Shown in pieces: positions 11,834-23,539 of a DNA stretch of 64,000 bases (within the stretch, counting starts at the first letter, position 1; the number at the start of each line of letters is the position of its first letter). The notes under the pieces were generated by a model, which was given only the letters and a program-made list of their open reading frames with translations, did not search any database and was not told the origin of the DNA. Source of the stretch: Dugong dugon. Its lineage: Eukaryota > Chordata > Mammalia > Sirenia > Dugongidae. Made by a program: the position numbers and the translations under genes. Location: positions 60,493,447 to 60,557,446 of the forward strand of contig CM057477.1 of the NCBI GenBank assembly GCA_030035585.1, in the 5' to 3' direction.

Positions 11834-12567
11834 CGTTATCGATTGAATTGGGCCTCCCTCAAATATGTGTTGGAATCCTAGTCCCTATACCTGTGGAGGT
11901 AATCTTGTTTGGAAATAGGATTTTTTTTTAATATTAATTAGGCCATACCCCAGTAGGTAGGGTCCTAAATCTAATCACTTCTGAGTTATAAAAGCAGCAG
12001 ATTAGACACACACACGCGCGCGCGCACACACTAGGGAAGACAGATGCCATCTGAGGATTGCTAAGGAACCAAGGAACTCTCAGGCTTACTAACAAGGAAG
12101 AAATCAACATGGCCAAGACCCTGATTTTGACTTTTAGCCTCCAGAACTGTACAGAGGCGTAACTAGGGTATGGCAGGTATGACAGGTATTGTACCAGTCC
12201 TGTGCATGTGGTGCCACTAAGCAATTTCTATTAACCCGGTACCGCCAGCGGCGTATCTACGGAAAATGGTGCCTATGGCAAGCACTGAAATTGTGCCCCG
12301 TCCAAGATACCCCTCATTTAGATAACTTTACCGTAATATCAGCTCAAAAATACAAGTCAAACTCGTTAATCTTTTAATTAACACATTACCGTGCTTGAGG
12401 AAGGATGTTGGGTTGTACCGGGTCAATAGAAACTGCTCAGTGGCGCCACGCACCCAGGACCCTTCCAATACCCTAGATATGCTACTGCTGTGAGAAATAA
12501 ATTTCTGTTCTTTAAAGTCACCTACTTGTGGTATTTGTGTTACAGTAGGACTGGGTAACCAAGACAG
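11834..12567 (+). mobile_element. MLT1-type LTR, split by a MITE
   Basis: The 5' part (11834-12151) has gattgaattgggcctccct, a ttataaaagcagcag promoter-like stretch near 11988 and gccaagaccctgattttgac. The 3' part (12488-12567) resumes with tgagaaataaatttctgttc and acttgtggtatttgtgttac. Between them lies the element at 12152-12487. An alternating CA/CG tract (acacacacacgcgcgcgcgc) lies at about 12006-12030. Confidence 0.75.
12152..12487. mobile_element. palindromic MITE-like DNA element nested in the LTR
   Basis: A 336-bp insert that starts cagaggcgtaactagggta and ends taccctagatatgctactg, which are imperfect inverted termini. The inverted similarity extends inward: gtcctgtgcatgtggtgcca at 12200-12219 and ttctattaacccggtac pair with the reverse of gtaccgggtcaatagaaact and ggcgccacgcacccaggac at 12416-12460. 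The LTR reads across it, with ctgta before and ctgtg after as a possible short duplication. No transposase is encoded. The termini look like a DNA transposon with CAG...CTG ends, but I cannot assign the superfamily. Confidence 0.7.
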
Positions 12568-12658
12568 AATAATATACTAAAGTCTTCTTAAGCAGTTAAT
12601 TATCCTGTTAGTGCTTTTTTATGTTCCCAGGCTTATTCCAGAGCCCATGACTTGCACA

Positions 12659-12837
12659 GGAGCCGTGGTGGCACAGTGGTGAAGAGTTACGTTGAGCTAT
12701 GGCTGCTAACCAAAAGGTTGGCAGTTTGAATCTACCAGCTGCTCCTTGGAAACCCTATGGGGCAGTTTTACTCTGTCCTAAGGGTCACTATGAGTTGGAA
12801 TTGACTCAGCAGCAATGGGTTTAGTTTTTTGTTTTTT
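12659..12837 (+). mobile_element. AfroSINE (gagccctggtgg type), exact target duplication
   Basis: Head ggagccgtggtggcacagtg, box-B-like ggcagtttgaatc, core aaccctatggggcagt, tail gttggaattgactcag and a T-rich end. The sequence tgacttgcaca is present at 12648-12658 and 12838-12848. Confidence 0.95.
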
Positions 12838-12922
12838 TGACTTGCACAAATAAATAGTAACAGTAACACCATCTGTAGTGAAGACTTACTCAGAACTAAA
12901 CACTGTAAGGAAGGCTGCCCTT

Positions 12923-12975
12923 CTGGGATCCATGAGCCTGGATCTGGGATCCATGAGCCTGGATCTGGGATCCAT
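12923..12975. repeat. 21-bp minisatellite, 2.5 copies
   Basis: The unit ctgggatccatgagcctgg plus at repeats at 12923 and 12944 without change, with a half copy at 12965-12975. Confidence 0.9.
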
Positions 12976-14029
12976 CTTGTCAACATATTTTTCTATAATA
13001 ACATCTGGAGGGATCGAAGCTTTATGAAAACAATGTAAAAGATAATCACTAAAGAGAAAATTCACCCTACAAAATAGCATTTTATGTATCTTGGCATGTA
13101 ATTAACTTATTAATAATTTATGTAATGAACCGGAATACAATGATGTTAATAAAAAATGTTAAAAATGTACATTAATTTTCAATTGTACATCCCTAGAAGT
13201 TGGAACTGAGTGAGTTTAAAAGATTTTTCCTTTGTCTTCTTTGGTTTTGTTAAATTTCTCTTCTTCTTGAGTCAGCCATATTTTAGTAACCCTTTTCTGG
13301 TCAATGTGTTATGCTTTTTCAAGGCTGAAATCATCACGTTCTTCACTAAGAATGTTTTCCAGTGCTACACTTAGGGGATTTGCATCTTCCAATGTGCTCT
13401 ATAAATAACCCCTGCTAGTCACTTATCAATCAGTCCAGGAATGTGTCAGCCCTGCTGTCCACCCTGAGTGGCTCTGTGTGATCAGTCCTCTGCCCCTTTG
13501 TGTCCTGTCTAAATTGTGATGAGGTGATGAGGGCTCTTACTTCTTTCCCAGCATAAAATATATTTTTATGATTGAGTTTCCAAACTGAAAAATAGATTCC
13601 CTTTCGAACAGAAACATGAATGTCATTCTGCTTTCTGGTTAATTCTATTAAGGGCCCGCCTTGGCTGCTCAGCTCATTTATACCCACTGAAACGTGACTT
13701 GCATTTTAAGGTTCTATGTGTCCCAGAAAATATCCCCTGAGATGCTTACTAAAAAAATGATTTCAAGTTGAAGTACACTGGGCAGCACTGCATAGCACAG
13801 TCCCCTTTTGGAAGTTCTTACTGCACATTTGGGACTTATGGGTTCTGGAGCGTTCTACAGAAAAAAAAAAAAAACACTTGGCTTAATGTAGAATTTCCCA
13901 GCTTAACTTGAGCTGGCTTTTATTTTTTTTTTTTTTCTTTTCCTAAAACACCTATTAAACTCTCAAGGAACTTGCCCCCTTGGGGCAGATTGAGAATGCT
14001 GGTATAAGGTTTGAGGGTAGAAAACACTC
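12976..14029. other. unassigned, probably single-copy DNA
   Basis: No repeat family recognised apart from an A13 run near 13860 and a T15 run near 13922. A frame of 85 codons on the minus strand at 13430-13687 shows no family features. Confidence 0.4.
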
Positions 14030-14150
14030 ATATAGTCTCGACTAATCATCACAACATTCCTGACAAGTATTCAGGGACAAGAATCTACTTTTACAGAAGA
14101 AGCAACTGATTCTTCAAGTAGTTAAGTCAGAAACAAAGGCCATTTTCATG
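14030..14150 (+). mobile_element. MIR-like fragment
   Basis: Resembles the 3' part of MIR: a tcatcacaacattcctgaca block, then a cttttacagaagaagcaact block and gttaagtcag. Weak. Confidence 0.4.
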
Positions 14151-15535
14151 TTGCTGAGATCCGCGTAACTACAGGCTGAGAGAAGTGCTGACATGGCATG
14201 GTGTTTGGGAGAAACACAGATTTGGTTTGCTCAGAAGAGAAAGTCAATCTGGTGAGACTCTCTGTATGTGCATGCGCACGTGCACACATGCTAATTTTTG
14301 GCTACATAGGCTTGAGTTGGTCTCAACTAAGATTCTGGAATGATGGGGACGGTTGAACTCAATTCATCATCTGTTGACATAGCTAAGTTCACAGGTCAAA
14401 TACCCCGGACTTCTGCTCTGAAGGCCTCCAGCTTTATAGAAGTCATTCCGCTTTGTGGCCTTAGCAGTAGGAGGTCAACTGGTTTGAGCAGAAGCCCAGA
14501 AACACAGACCCTCTTGGTAGTAATCCAGTACTCACAGTACTTAGTTAGAAAACTTCAAGGGTAGAACCCCTCTCAGTAATTTGGACATCAATCAGAGAAA
14601 ACAAGACACTGGCTTCCTCTATTTCATTTTCCCGTTGATGCATGAGAAATACCCTGCCACACTGAGCCCGCCTGCTTTACATAGGCAGCCTCAGTTGTTG
14701 AATACAATCTCACCAGACATTCATGGAAGAATTTTCTTTGCAAAAACTAACCACCAAAGGTACATGTGGTTTTAAAGGTTTCTCCATGTCAGTCAGCAAC
14801 TAAAGTGACTGAGTTTCTGTTGCAGTGTATAAATAGACTAAAATCTTGCCAAGCTGGAAATTTCCTCCATATAGGATTTTCAGAGCTTCTGTTGATAGAA
14901 CTTCAGCAATTAAAATGTTTTTTTAAGATCACTTTAAGTGATCTTTTAAGTACAGCTTTCTTTGTTCTTACAACCAAAAGATGTTCAGAATGGAGACATT
15001 TAACTTAAACCCAAATCTGATGAATATTTTTACATACCCATTATGTAAGCATTTTAGCAGGGAGAGTCCTTTCTGAAGTTGTTTGGATGATTCATAGAAA
15101 CTGAAGACTATAGGTTTCCGTGGTACTTGTCTTTTCTTCACCGGGTGATATGTATATTTATAGATCTGGAGGGTTTGGTTTAGAATCCAATGGAACTTCA
15201 TGAAGCATCAGGTTAAATCCCTATTTAGTTTGACACATTAGTCCAGTTATCTAATGTGGAGAAAAGGAGCTTATTGTTGTAGCCTCAGATATCCTCACAT
15301 CAGAGTAACTGGGCAAATAAAAAGATCAGACAGATAGTTTTCAAAGAAGAGAGATTTTCTTTTGAATAGGGTGCTATTAAGTCCTGTCTGTTGATGCTAA
15401 ATGGATCTGAAGCTCCTATGCAAACAATTAGCTACTGAGCCTGGATGCCTGGCCACCACCTTCTATTCCACTCACTGTTGGTCATGTTTGATACTTCTTT
15501 CTGTTCTTTTCCCATTCAAACTGACCTCTGGATTG
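14151..15535. other. unassigned, probably single-copy DNA
   Basis: No transposon recognised. A perfect 10-bp inverted repeat with a 1-base centre (aagatcactt t aagtgatctt) lies at 14925-14945. Frames of 64-80 codons are scattered on both strands without similarity I can name. Confidence 0.4.
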
Positions 15536-15605
15536 TATTAATTCAAGTGTGGCATGGAAAGACTCTTATCTATTAATTCAAGTGTGGCATGGAAAGACTC
15601 TTATC
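15536..15605. repeat. perfect 35-bp tandem duplication
   Basis: The 35 bases from 15536 to 15570 (beginning tattaattcaagtgtggc) are repeated without change at 15571-15605. Confidence 0.95.
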
Positions 15606-16160
15606 AAGGAAAAGTGACTTGTCTCAGATCACACTGTTAAGTTTCCACTAAAATATACTCTCTCTCATTCTCAGTGTGGTGTTTTCCCACTCTACCATAT
15701 TGCCTTCTGTGCTGATCAAACCCAGGACAATGAGGGATAAATGTGAGATTGAGGAAAGGTGTACATGGCAGAAGGGGATTAATGGGGCAAGAGCCATATT
15801 GCTGTAGTTGAGTGTAGCTTAGAAAACTTGTGGAGGCTAAGGAATTGCAGAAACTATGTATTATCTCTAGATTGCAAACACAAACACGTTAAGATGATGT
15901 CATCGTCAGTGTATTAAATTGCTCATATTTAGTTGACATTCAAATTAAATTTATTGGTCTGTATTTCATTATCTACAAACTTGAAACTCAAAAACTTTGA
16001 AAAAGGAAAAAACTTTTTTTTTTTTTTAATTTGTGGCAAAATTCATTTGATAATTACACCTGACCTGAATTGACATTAGGAAAATTTATAGTCTTAATTT
16101 TTCTCCTTTGTGTGACTATTCATATTTTTGCTGTAGGGATATTAACATGTTTGATTTTGG
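15606..16160. other. unassigned DNA, MIR-like start
   Basis: The first 50 bp (aaaagtgacttgtctcagat) resemble a MIR remnant. The remainder is unassigned, with a T15 run near 16013. Confidence 0.35.
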
Positions 16161-16164
16161 AGTA

Positions 16165-16364
16165 CTGTCCCAGCTTAAAGCGCTTGGCTGCTGTCCAAAA
16201 AGGTAGGTGGTTCGAACCCACCAGCCGCTCTGTGGGAGAAAGATGTGGCAGTCGGCTTCCGTAAAGATTACAGCCTTGAAAACCCTACGGGCAGTTCTGC
16301 TCTGTCCTATGGGGTCACTACTAGTTGAATTGACTCAGTGGCAGTGGGCTTTTTTTTTTTTTTT
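16165..16364 (+). mobile_element. AfroSINE
   Basis: The head is decayed (gtcccagcttaaagcgctt), but box-B-like ggtggttcgaacccaccag, aaaaccctacgggcagttc and gggtcactactagttgaatt are clear. It ends in a T run. Confidence 0.85.
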
Positions 16365-16499
16365 GGCTCAAGACCCAATGGGGCATTCCATAAACACCCT
16401 GTGACTTTTCTAAAATTTAAAAAATTGTGATTTTAAAACATCTAAAGGGTTTTGAATAAAGGATTACAAATAAAGAATTTGATTAAAAGATCTTGTGAT

Positions 16500-16690
16500 T
16501 GTATTCATACACACACACAAAATTATATATGCTCATTGTAACCAGTCAAGCAATGTAGAAAAATACAAGGAAGAAAGTAAAAAATTATCTCAAATCCCAC
16601 CACCCAAAAATAACCACTGTCTACAGCTGTTAAACATTACTCTGTGTTATTTCTCTAAGTATGTAGACAGATAGCAAGATGATTAGGCAT
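16500..16690. mobile_element. L1ME-like 3' fragment
   Basis: The block aaatcccaccacccaaaaat followed by aaccactgtctacagc resembles a well-known old L1 3' end. Family and strand are uncertain. Confidence 0.35.
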
Positions 16691-16952
16691 AATTTTCTAA
16701 AATAGGATCATCTGACATAGTGCAAGAAAATATTTCTTCACCCTCAGAGCTATTAGTTTCTAAAATATTCCTCCAAGTTTAAAGGAAGATAATGAGCTGA
16801 AATTGACTTGACGGCAATGGGTGAATGCCAAACAACCCGAGATTAGAGTTATTATGTATGTATTTAGTCACCTGTTTTTATTTTAGGCTATACCAATTAG
16901 CTTCCATTATAAACATGAGAAAATTAATTCTCTTATAAGTTACCCTACCTAA
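16691..16952. other. unassigned DNA with a SINE tail remnant
   Basis: A short AfroSINE 3' remnant (tgaaattgacttgacggcaa) lies at 16798-16817. The rest is not recognised. Confidence 0.4.
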
Positions 16953-17192
16953 CACACCTCAAGTGAAGCCACCACCTGTCTGTTAGTGGAGGCTTGCATG
17001 TTGCTATGATGCTGAACAGGTTTAGTGGAGCATCCAGACTAAGACAGAGTAGGAAGAAAGGCCTCTCGATCTACTTCTGAAAAATCAGCCAACGAAAACC
17101 CTATGGGTACAACGGTCCAATCCCGTTGTGCTTGGGGTTACCATGAGTCCAGAGCCAGCTTAACGGCAGTTAACAACAACATCCTTTCTCCT
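16953..17192 (+). mobile_element. tRNA-Gly-headed AfroSINE, head missing
   Basis: Begins after the tRNA head, at gtgaagccaccacctgtctg. It has cttgcatgttgctatgatgc, aggaagaaaggcctctcgat and the RTE-like tail ggcagttaacaacaacatc. Same subfamily as 24214-24560. Confidence 0.85.
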
Positions 17193-17329
17193 CTCCACTT
17201 GCAAATTCTTACGTAAATATTCTGTTCTGCCCCCATACTTCACTCAGTTCAATAAAAATTAATAAATGGATTCCATGTTGACAGCCAGGACTTTTACCAT
17301 AGCTTCTTCGTGTCTGATTTTTCTTTTTA

Positions 17330-17912
17330 ATTTTGATTTGTTTCTTGTTTAAATAGATGTTGTCTTCAAGCATTTTTCAAGAAAGTCTCATGGTACATGG
17401 TTTCTCTCATGTTTGAGAATGTGTGTCTGATACTTTTATACTTGGCTCAAAGGACAACTTGGCTGGATGTAAAATTCTTTGGTCTCATTTTCTTAAAAAT
17501 TTGTTACAAAGTTTTCACACATATTTGAGCATTAAATATAACTGTAGAGAACTTTACAGGAAATCTAATTTTTTTTTGCTTTGTAGATAATTTGATTTTT
17601 CCATAGGGATTCTCAATTTATCCTTGAAATTCATTAATTTTACAAAGATTTAAGACTTTCTTAATTTTGAGAAAGTTTTATGATATCTTTAAATCTATGT
17701 ACCATATATTCTGTCATTATTTTAAGGGACATCAATTTGATAGACAATGTTGGAGCTACTTTGTCTTTAGTATCTATAATCTTATTTCTAAACACTTATA
17801 TTTTATATTATTTTGTGTAATTTTCTCTTTCAATCATATTTCTGACTGTAGTCATGATTATTCTACTATTTATTTCTAGTTGTTTTCAGGCCTATAGGTT
17901 TTGATATTACAA
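17330..17912 (-). mobile_element. old L1/HAL1 fragment
   Basis: Contains aacttggctggatgtaaaat and ttctttggtctcattttctt, the inverted end-of-ORF1 signature of old L1 and HAL1. AT-rich and decayed. Confidence 0.5.
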
Positions 17913-17917
17913 AGACA

Positions 17918-20186
17918 AAGGGTTGGTAGTTGGAAAATATGGCCTTGGTGATAGAAATGATGCTGGGGATCACATGATAGAATTTTGTAAGACCAATGAC
18001 TTCTTCATTGCAAATACCTTTTGTCAACAACATAAACGGCAACTATACATGTGGACTTCTCCAGATGGAATACACAGGAATCAAATTGACTGTATCTGTG
18101 GAAAGAGATGATGGAAAAGCTCAATATCATCAGTCAGGACAAGGCCAGGGGCCGACTGTGGTACAGACCATCAATTGCTCATATGCAAATTCAAGTTAAA
18201 GCCAAAGAAAATTAGAACAAGTCCACGAGAGTCAAAGTATGACCTTGAGTATATCCCACCTGAATTTAGAGACCATCTCAAGAATAGATTTGACACGTTG
18301 AACACTAATGACCTAAGATCAGGCAAATTGTGGAATGACCTCAGGGACATCCTACATGAAGAAAGCAAGACGTCATTAAAAAGGCGGGAAAGAAAGAAAA
18401 GACCAAGAGGGATGTCAGAAGAGACTCTGAAACTTGATCTTGAACGTTGAGTACCGAGAGCAAAAGGAAGAAATGATGAAGTAAAAGAGCTGAACAGAAG
18501 ATTTCAAAGGGCAACTGGAGAAGTAAAGTATTATAATGACAAGTGCAAAGACCTGGAGTTAGAAAACCAAAAGGGAGGAACACCCTCAGCATTTCTCAAG
18601 CTGAAAGAACTGAAGAAAAAAATCAAGCATCGAGTTACAATATTGAAGGATTCAATAGGAAAAATATTAAATGACACAGGAAGCATCAAAAGAAGATGGA
18701 AGGAATACACAGAGTCACTATACCAAAAAGAATTGGTTAACATTCAACCATTTCAGGAGGTAGCATATGATCAGGAACCGATGATACTGGCAGAAGAGGT
18801 CCAAGCTGCTCTGAAGTTATTGGTGAAAAACAAGGCTCCAGAAATTGACAGAATACCAATTGAGATGTTTCAACAAACAAAGGCAGAGCTGGAAGTGTTC
18901 GCTAGTCTATGCCAAGAAATTTGGAAGACAGGTAGCTGGCCAACCAACTGGAAGAGATCCATATTATGCCTATTCCAAAGAAAGGTGATCCAACTGAATG
19001 CAGAAATTATCAAACAATATCATAAATATCACATGTAAGTAAAATTTTACTGAAGATCATCTAAAACCGGTTGCAGCAGTACGTCAACAGGAAACTGCCA
19101 GAAATTCAAGCCAGATTTAGAAGAGGACATGGAACAAGGGATATCATTGCAGATGTCAAATGGATCTTGGCTGAAAGCAGAGAATACCAGAAGGATGTTT
19201 ACCGGTGTTTTATCGAGTATGCAAAGACATTCGACTGTGTGGATCATAAAAAATTATGGATAATATTGTGAAGAATGGGAATTCCAGAACATTTAATTGT
19301 GCTCATGAGAAACCTGTACGTAAATCAAGAGGCAGACATTTGAACATAACAATAGGATACTGCATGGTTTAAAGCCAGGAAAGGTGTGAGTCAGGGTTGT
19401 ATCCTTTTACCATAGTTATTCAATCTGTATGCTGAGCAAATAATCTAAGAAGCTGGACTACAGGAAGAAGGATGGGGCATCAGTGTTGCAGGAAAGCTCA
19501 TTAACAACCTGTGATATGCAGATGACACAATCTTGCTAGCAGAAAGTGAAGAGGACTTGAAGCACTTACTGATGAAGATCAAAGACTACAGCCTTCAGAA
19601 TGGATTACACCTCAACATAAAGAAAACAAAAATTCTCACAACTGGACCAATAAGCAACATCATGATAAATGGAGAAAAGACTGAAGTTGTAAAGGACTTC
19701 ATTTTACTCAGATCCACAATCAACGCTCATGGAAGCAGCAGTCAATAAATCAAACAACCCATTGCGTTGGGCAAATCTGCGGCAACAGACATCTTTAAAG
19801 TGTTAAAAAGCAAACGTCACTTTAAGGACTAAGGCGTGCCTGACCCAAGCCATGGTGTTTTCAATAGCCTCAGATGCATGCGAAAGCTGGACAGTGAATA
19901 AGGAAGACCGAAGAAAAACTGACACCTTTGAATTATGGTGTTGGCGAAGAGTATTGAATATACCATGGACTGCCAAAAGAACCAACAAATCTGTTTTGGA
20001 AGAAGTACAGCCAGAACGCTCCTTAGAAGAGAGATGGAGAGACTTTGTCTCACACACTTTGGACTGGTTAGCAGGAGGAATCAGTCCCTGGAGAAGGACA
20101 TCATGCTTAGTAAAGTAGAGGGTCAGCAAAAAAGAGGAAGAACCTCAAGGAGATGGATTGACACAGTGGCTGCGACAATGGACTAA
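17918..20186 (+). pseudogene. RTE ORF: endonuclease and reverse transcriptase, broken
   Basis: The APE-type endonuclease end is readable at 17923-18111 (YGLGDRNDAGDHMIEFC, then WTSPDGIHRNQIDCI). The linker follows at 18175-18450 and the RT start at 18643-19038 (EEVQAALKLLVKNKAPEIDR, IPIEMF). The RT middle at 19071-19271 (KTFDCVDHKKLW holds the first catalytic-region motif) is in another frame. At 19505-19560 the active-site box reads YADD, but the codon before its Tyr is TGA. The remainder (19533-19748, 19852-20118) changes frame again. At least two frameshifts and several stops make it non-functional. In life this protein nicks and reverse-transcribes at the target, and it would also serve SINEs sharing its tail. 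Confidence 0.9.
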
Positions 20187-20295
20187 AGTATAACGATTGT
20201 TTGGATAGAGCAGGACCTGGCAGTGTTTCATTCTGTTGTACATAGGGTTGCTATGAGTCAGAACCAACTTGACAGAACTTAACAACAACGACAAC
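17918..20295 (+). mobile_element. RTE (BovB-related) LINE
   Basis: A 2.4-kb copy covering the endonuclease end, linker, reverse transcriptase and 3' tail. It ends in gttgctatgagtcagaacca and ttaacaacaacgacaac, the same tail as the AfroSINEs. Its 5' end falls inside the endonuclease domain. A second, inverted copy is at 53021-54165. Confidence 0.9.
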
Positions 20296-20299
20296 ATGC

Positions 20300-22700
20300 A
20301 TTCTCTTATTTTACTTCATATGTTTTTACTGAAATACAATTCATATACCATACACTTCATCCTCTTAAAGTGTTCAGTTCAGTGGCTTTTCGTATATTCA
20401 GAGAGATTTGCAGTCATCACCAGTAATTACAGAACATTTGCATCACCCCCAAAAGAAGCTCCATACTCGTTAGCAGTCACTGCCCGTTCCCTCCTCCCTG
20501 CAGGGTTTGGAAACCATTATTCTACTTTGTGTCTGTATGGATTTACCTCTTCTGGACATTTCATACAAATGGAATAATACAATATGTGACCTCTCGTGTT
20601 TGGTTGCTTTCACTTAACATAATGTTTTCAAGGTTTGTCTTAGTTATCTAGTGCTGCTATAACAGAGATACCACAAGTGGATGGCTTCGACAAACAGATG
20701 TTTATTCCCTAACAGTCTAGGAGGCTAGAAGTCTAAATTCAGGGCACGAGCTCCAGGGGAAGGCTTTCTGCTGCTGTCAGCTCCAGGGAGAAGGTCATTG
20801 TCATTAATCTTCCACTGATGGAGGAGCTTCCCAGTGCAGGGACTCTGAGTCCCAAGGATGCACTATACTCCTGATGCTTCTTTCTTGGTGGTCTGAGGTC
20901 CCCGTCTGTCTACTCACTTCTCTGTTTTATATCTCAAAAGACATTTATTTAAGACACAACCTAATCTTATAGACTGAATCCTGCCTCATTAACATAACTG
21001 CAGCTAACCTACGTCATTAACATCATAGAGGTAGGATTTATAGCAGATAGGAAAATCACATTTGATGACAAAATGGTGGACAATCACACAATACTGGGAA
21101 TCATGGACTAGCCAAGTTGACACACGTTTTTTTGCAGAACACAATTCAATCCATGACAAGGTTCATTCGTGTATAAGTACTTTGTTCCTTTTTGTGGCCA
21201 AGTAATATTCTATTGTGTGGATATAGCACATTTGTTTATTCATTAATCAGCTGGTGGACATTTAGTTTGCTTCCAGTTTTTGACTATTTTAGTAATACTA
21301 CTATAAACATTTGTGTACGAGTTTTTATGTGAACAGAATATTTTCTTTCTTCTTGGGGAAATACACCTAGAAATGGAATTGCTGAGTCATATGGTAACTC
21401 TAGGTTTAACAATCTGAGGAACTGCTAAACTGTTTTTCACAATGGCAGCACCATTGTAAATTCCCACCAGCAATGGATGATAGTCCCAATTTCTCCATAT
21501 CTTCTACAACACTTGTTATTATCTTTTTTTTTTTACGCCATCCTAGTGGGTTTGAAGTAGTATCTCATTGTAATTTTGATTTGCACTTCCCTAATAACTA
21601 ATGATATAATGCATCTTTTCCTGTACTTATTGGCCACTTGTATATATAGTCTTTGGAGAAATGCCTATTTATATCCTTTTCTTATTTTTTAATTGGGTTA
21701 TTTGTCTCTCTTTAAAGATTCTTTATATATTCTAAACACCAGTCCTATATCAGATATATGATTCACAAATATTTTCTTCATTTGCAAATTGTCTTTTTAC
21801 TTTCTTGACAGTGCCTTCTGAAGCAAAAAGCTTTTAGTTTTGATGTTCAATTTATCTATTTTCTCTTTTATGCTAGTGCATTAGGTGGGATATGTCTGAA
21901 ACTATTGTCTAATCCAAGGTCATGAAGATTTATGTCTATTTTCTTCTAAGAGTTTTATACTTTTTATTCTTAAATATAGGTTGTTGATCCATTTTTAGTA
22001 AATTTTGTATATAGTGTGAAATAAGGGTTCCATTTCATTCCTTTGCATATGATACCCAGTTGTCATAGCACCATATATTTAAATGACTATTCTTACCTGT
22101 ATTGGATTGTCTTGGTACCCTAGTCTACAGTCAGTCCCCCATAAATATATTGTTTCTTTCTGGACTATTAATTCTATTCCATTGGTCTTTATGTCTATCA
22201 TTATATGAGTAACAGACTGTTTTGATTACTGTAGCTTTATAGTAGGTTTTGATATCAGGAAGTGTAAATCCTCCTCCTTTGTTCTTTTTCAAGATTGCTT
22301 TGGGCCCTTTGTAGTTCCACATAAATTTGAAGATTGGCTTCTCTATTTCTAAAAGAAGGCTGTTGGACTTTTGATTGGGATTGCACTGAATCTTAGATTG
22401 CTTTGGGTAGCATTGTCATCTTAGCAATATTAAGTCTATCAAGGCATGAACATAGAATGTCTTCCCATTTATTTAAGTCTTCTTTAATTTCTTTCAGTAA
22501 AATTTTATTATTTTCAGGGTACAAGTCTTTCACTTCCCTGGTTAAATTTATTCCTTAGTATTTTGTTCCTTCAAATATGATTAGAAATGGAATTATTTCC
22601 TTTTCAGATTGCTCATTGTTGATGTATGGAAACCCGACTGGCTTGTGTGTGTTGACCTTATATCCTGCTATTTGCTGAATTTATTTTTCAAGTTGATACC
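20300..22700 (-). mobile_element. old L1 LINE 3' part, split by an LTR
   Basis: Inverted L1 3'UTR and ORF2 end. The familiar block tggaattgctgagtcatatg is at 21375, cccaccagcaatggatgata near 21464 and an ORF2 stretch ([24 protein letters not shown]) lies at 22131-22322. Many stops and indels mark it as an old copy. It is interrupted at 20636-21158. Confidence 0.85.
20636..21158 (-). mobile_element. MaLR-type LTR, complete, exact 5-bp target duplication
   Basis: Runs tgtcttagttatctagtgct to acaattcaatccatgaca, reversed. The bases aggtt lie directly before it (20631-20635) and directly after it (21159-21163), exactly as ERVL-type integrase leaves. Host L1 sequence reads across the site. It shares the family of the LTRs at 7735 and 8788. 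Confidence 0.95.
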
Positions 22701-23539
22701 ATGTTATACTTACTTTTAGAAAAACCTGTATCGCACCTGAGGTCTGAGGAACTTTGTGTCAACTCTTAGCATCCTTCTCAATTTTGGTCCAGATGTCATT
22801 GCATTTGGCAACTATTCATTATGGTTTATGGTTTGATGTCATAGCCCTTTTTTTGTTGTTGTTTTACAGAAATGGTGGTTTGACTCTATTTTTTCATTCT
22901 TTTTTGGGTTTTGCTGGGTTTCAAGGCACGGGAGGGGAAAAGATGCTCCATCATTTTTAACCAGAAGCCTGTAGGTATACCTCATGGTGGCCTTATTGCA
23001 TATATCCCCTAAGGTATCTCATTGGAAGAATACCCTAGAGTGGAATTAAAATATGATCCACAATGCTGTTTTGTAAATGAAGTTCCTCTTGTTTCAGGCC
23101 ACAACACTATGGGTGGAATACTTAGTACTCATCCTTAATACCCCATGTGTCTCGTACTCAATACAGCTTCCATTGTCTGCAGAGAGGAAAAGAGAGATTC
23201 ATACATCAAATAAATGCAGAATGATATGGCCTGTAACTTTCTTTGCCATTCAAGTTGCTTCTTCATAATTACTCAAACTCTTATTTAAATAGTGTATTAA
23301 AATTTGCTGTTTGTTAAATCCATGGGCCTCATTTCTATCTGAAGCCTATACAACAGTGTAATTTACCTTCCCTGTATTCTCCTTCAGGATTTACTAACCA
23401 GCTTAAATGTTTTATGGCTGGACTAGAAATAGGGATGTATCAATGAAACATGTTCCAAACTGAACTCTAGATATTGCCCCTAAACCCCATTGTTTCAATT
23501 TCTCTAACCTAAAATTTTGGTGTATTCTTTACTCTTCTT
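22701..23539. other. unassigned DNA
   Basis: No repeat recognised with confidence. Frames up to 68 codons show no family features. Confidence 0.35.

Noticed and set aside
12006..12030. CRISPR-like or Z-DNA element at the alternating CA/CG tract
   Set aside because: A simple dinucleotide run inside an LTR. It could adopt Z-DNA, but nothing else marks it, and CRISPR arrays do not occur in this kind of genome.
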